NCBI RefSeq assembly: GCF_009857505.1
Contig: NZ_WWCP01000019.1
Location: 1 to 64,000 of the forward strand
Direction: 5' to 3'
Length of the DNA: 64,000 nucleotides
Origin: Duganella lactea
GTDB taxonomy: Bacteria; Pseudomonadota; Gammaproteobacteria; Burkholderiales; Burkholderiaceae_D
In this document: positions 61,784 to 64,000 of the stretch, one piece after another
How the letters are laid out: the number at the start of each line of letters is the position of its first letter
How positions within the stretch are numbered: position 1 is the stretch's first letter
Made by a program: the position numbers and the translations under genes
The notes under the pieces: generated by a model
Database searches by the model: none
Told to the model about the DNA's origin: nothing
What the model saw: only the letters and a program-made list of their open reading frames with translations

Positions 61784-63076
61784 CTACGCGGGTGGCTGCT
61801 GTTGATACATGCCGGCGTATTTGAGGCCGAAGTACAGCACGTAGAGATAACAGAGGGCCGGCACCAGGAACGAGATCTGCAAGCCGATCCGGTCCGCCAG
61901 GTATCCCTGGGCGAACGGCACCAACGCGCCGCCCACAATCGCCATGCACAGCAGGCCGGAGCCCTGTCCGGTCTGCGGGCCCAGTTGATTCAAGGCGATG
62001 CTGAAAATGGTCGGGAACATGATGGCGTTGCACAGCCCGACGGCGATGATGGCCCACATCGCCAGCGCGCCCTGGCTGGTGACCGCGGTGACGATCAGCA
62101 GCACCGAGCCGGCCGCCGTAAAGGCCAGCGCCTTGCCGGGGCTGACGGCGCGCATCGCGCCGAAGCCGATAAAGCGGCCCAGCATGGCACCACCCCAGTA
62201 GTAACTGACGTAGTGCGCGGCGGCGGCCGGCGACAGCGCGGCGATGTGCCGCTCGCCGAGGAAGTTGATCAGGAAACTGCCAATGCTGACCTCGGCACCG
62301 ACATACATGAAAATGCCGATCGCGCCCAGCACCAAATGACGGTGCCGCAGCAGCGAACCCTGGGCCGCCGCTGCCGACGTCTGAGCGTAGCTGATCACCG
62401 GCAGTTTGGCGAACGCGAACAACACCGCCAACGCCAGCAAGGCCAGCGCCAGCACCAGATAAGGACCTTGCACCGCCGCCGCCTGCTCGGCACGATAGGC
62501 CAGTTGCTCGGCCACCGGCAAGCTGGCCAGTTCCGCGGCGCCACGCACGCCGGCCGCCAGGATCAGCGCCCCACCCAGCGCCGGCGCGATGGTGGTGCCG
62601 AGCGCGTTGAAGGCTTGCGTCAGCGTCAGCCGGCTGGAGGCCGTGACCGGATCGCCCAGCGCCGTGACGTAGGGATTGGCCGCCACCTGCAACATCGTGA
62701 TGCCCACCGCCAGGATGAAGAACGCCAGCAGGAACATGCCGTAACCACCCGAGGCGGCGGGATAGAACAGCGCGCAGCCGGCGGCGGCGATCACCAGCCC
62801 GGTCACCGCGCCACGCTGATAGCCGATGCGCTTGATCAGCGCGCCGGCCGGCAAGGACACGATAAAGTACGCGCCGAAGAAGCAGAACTGCACGCACATC
62901 GCCTGCACGTAGCTCAGGTCATACACGGCTTTCAGATGTGGAATCAGTACATCATTCAGTGAGGTCAGCAGGCCCAACATGAAGAACAGGATGGTGATGA
63001 TGACCAGCGGTCCGGTGTGACCGGCGTTACTTCGCATCGCCCCGGTCGCAAGGACAGGCTGCATTGGGTGTTCCAT
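61784..63076 (-). CDS. FucP-family sugar MFS permease
   Basis: Inner-membrane proton symporter of 430 residues with 12 predicted helices, of the FucP/GluP group. Signatures: FFMLGLLTSLNDVLIPHLK in helix 1, FFGAYFIVSLPAGALIKRIGY, LQVAANPYVTALG, LTQAFNALGTTIAP, and IMFPTIFSIALNQLG. The substrate is probably glucose or galactose, consistent with the glucokinase in the same operon. It is the first gene of the unit; the 132-base gap to the receptor gene may contain a second promoter or a processing site. It has no fucose-pathway neighbours, so fucose is unlikely. Confidence 0.9.
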   Translation of the reverse strand: MEHPMQPVLATGAMRSNAGHTGPLVIITILFFMLGLLTSLNDVLIPHLKAVYDLSYVQAMCVQFCFFGAYFIVSLPAGALIKRIGYQRGAVTGLVIAAAGCALFYPAASGGYGMFLLAFFILAVGITMLQVAANPYVTALGDPVTASSRLTLTQAFNALGTTIAPALGGALILAAGVRGAAELASLPVAEQLAYRAEQAAAVQGPYLVLALALLALAVLFAFAKLPVISYAQTSAAAAQGSLLRHRHLVLGAIGIFMYVGAEVSIGSFLINFLGERHIAALSPAAAAHYVSYYWGGAMLGRFIGFGAMRAVSPGKALAFTAAGSVLLIVTAVTSQGALAMWAIIAVGLCNAIMFPTIFSIALNQLGPQTGQGSGLLCMAIVGGALVPFAQGYLADRIGLQISFLVPALCYLYVLYFGLKYAGMYQQQPPA

Positions 63077-63176
63077 GTCGTCTCCGTTGTCTTGTCGTCG
63101 GGCGCGCTGTGCGCGCCTCGCGGCGGCAGAGGTCGGGCCTCCGTCTTGTGCCGATCAGTGTGTTTTCTGATAACCC

Positions 63177-63205
63177 ATGCTAGCTTTACTACCAAGTCAT
63201 TTCAA
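63177..63205 (-). promoter_or_regulatory. candidate promoter of the glucan operon
   Basis: On the minus strand TTGAAA (63205-63200) and TAGCAT (63182-63177) are separated by 17 bases, about 100 bases upstream of the permease start. Just upstream lie TGTAGTTTTACA and CAAC-N7-GTTG inverted elements that could bind the operon's own RpiR/HexR-like protein, whose relatives recognise TTGT/ACAA-type repeats. Operator assignment is weak. Confidence 0.4.
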
Positions 63206-63325
63206 CACATTAAGTTGTAAAACTACATAAGTGGTTTTTCGTCCACATCGTCGGAACGGACAACGCGAAGCGCGACCGCCGGCGAGACATCGTACCCGAA
63301 CGGGCATTGCCGGCCGACCCTCCGG

Positions 63326-64000
63326 CTACGCGATGAATTGCCTGACGATCAAGGAAACGTTGCTACCGCCAAAGGCAAACGAATTGGACATCGCTGCTTC
63401 AATGCGCTGGCCATGGCGTGCATGCAACGGCACATAATCCAGGTCGCATGCGGGATCTGGCTGTACCAGGAAGGCGGTCGGCGGCACCGAGCCGGTCGCC
63501 AGGGTCTGCGTGGTCAGGAGCAACTCCAGCGCGCCGGCGGCGCCCAAGGTATGGCCATGCATCGATTTGGTCGAGCTCACCATCAGCCGCTCGGCCGCCG
63601 CGCCGAAGGTCTGGCGGATGGAGTCGGTTTCGGCCTGGTCGCCGGCCAGCGTGCCGGCGCCATGCGCGTTGAGGTAGTCGATCCCGGCGCCGGCCAGTCC
63701 AGCCTGGCGCAAGGCCATCGCCATGGCGCGGGACTGGCCGTCCGGATCGGGCTTGGTGATATGCGTGGCGTCGTTGCTGGCGCCGTAGCCCACCAGTTCG
63801 GCCAGGATGACGGCACCGCGCCGCTGCGCCGATTCCAGTGACTCCAGCATCACGGCGGCGGCAGCCTCCCCCAACACCAGCCCCGACCGGTTGGCGGCGA
63901 ACGGCCGGCAAGACTGCTCGGCCTGCGCCGGATCGGCTGGCGCCAGCACCCGCAATGCGTCCCACGCGCTGACCACGCCGTAGGTCAGCAAGGCCTCGGC
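63326..64000 (-). CDS. beta-ketoacyl-ACP synthase II-like, 5' part beyond window
   Basis: C-terminal part (about 225 residues) of a condensing enzyme of the FabF/KAS II fold; the frame runs to the window edge, so the start and the active-site cysteine lie outside. Visible landmarks are LTYGVVSAWDALRVL at the window edge, the first catalytic His in NAHGAGTLAGD, the Lys/His region SSTKSMHGHTLGAAGALE and the C-terminal Gly-rich NSFAFGGSNVSLI. NAHGAGT replaces the common NAHGTST. In this bacterial group such single KAS genes often belong to aryl-polyene or other lipid-like pathways, which cannot be checked here. Confidence 0.88.
   Translation of the reverse strand, partial: AEALLTYGVVSAWDALRVLAPADPAQAEQSCRPFAANRSGLVLGEAAAAVMLESLESAQRRGAVILAELVGYGASNDATHITKPDPDGQSRAMAMALRQAGLAGAGIDYLNAHGAGTLAGDQAETDSIRQTFGAAAERLMVSSTKSMHGHTLGAAGALELLLTTQTLATGSVPPTAFLVQPDPACDLDYVPLHARHGQRIEAAMSNSFAFGGSNVSLIVRQFIA

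Noticed and set aside
63210..63225. HexR box before the glucan operon
   Set aside because: TGTAGTTTTACA lacks the spacer of the described HexR sites; kept only as a remark at the promoter.

Overview
The window reads as a chromosomal segment of a GC-rich betaproteobacterium, most likely Oxalobacteraceae of the Duganella/Massilia type. The reasons are the PEP-CTERM proteins, several TonB-dependent receptors, many secreted glycoside hydrolases, a fused glucokinase-RpiR regulator, and small families such as DUF2459 and DUF6447. The genus is an inference. No rRNA, tRNA, CRISPR array, prophage, integrase or insertion sequence was seen. Coding density is high; the only gene-free gap of about 300 bases is 14996-15303.

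Layout. (1) 1-5.9 kb: a near-perfect 65-base palindrome, a FecA-type receptor behind a Fur-box-like site, flavohaemoprotein Hmp, a chemotaxis receptor and a TetR regulator. (2) 5.9-11.3 kb: a zinc-homeostasis locus with a ZnuD-like receptor, a small DUF2946-like protein, a Zur-like regulator and a COG0523 GTPase, followed by a phytase-like lipoprotein. (3) 11.2-17.6 kb: RecQ, a PEP-CTERM protein translationally coupled to a PA-domain metalloprotease, and a TonB receptor. (4) 17.6-22.4 kb: a PmrAB-like two-component system in one operon with an ArnA-dehydrogenase-like enzyme and an ArnT-like transferase, behind a PmrA-box-like direct repeat. (5) 22.5-30 kb: an orphan amino-acid binding protein, an aminotransferase homologue lacking its PLP lysine and abutting a hybrid histidine kinase, an M20 peptidase and an FeS photolyase. 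(6) 30-38 kb: a LacI/GH43 pair, NhaR-ChaA, a TerC-TerB-zf-TFIIB operon and a DUF2459 lipoprotein. (7) 38-45 kb: a second PEP-CTERM-like protein, a Het-C/vWA protein and an MBOAT/SGNH acylation pair. (8) 45-49.8 kb: a LacI regulator, a GPH sugar symporter preceded by a 32-codon coupled leader ORF and a clear LacI operator, a cytosolic GH3 enzyme and a small HTH protein. (9) 49.8-63.1 kb: a long minus-strand glucan-utilisation operon (sugar MFS permease, TonB receptor, GH3, carboxylesterase, GH30, glucokinase-RpiR fusion, DUF1593 protein, possibly an alpha/beta hydrolase). (10) 63.3-64 kb: the C-terminal part of a beta-ketoacyl-ACP synthase cut by the window edge.

How it works together. Three metal or envelope stress circuits (iron, zinc, cationic peptides) sit beside three carbohydrate loci, each with its own regulator. 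The glucan locus is complete: import through the outer membrane, periplasmic cleavage by GH30 and GH3, glucose uptake by a FucP-type permease, and phosphorylation and sensing by the Glk-RpiR fusion. The most unusual items are the lysine-less aminotransferase next to a sensor kinase, the coupled leader ORF at the LacI-regulated sugar locus, the PEP-CTERM protein carrying a second signal-peptide-like segment, and the Het-C/vWA protein.
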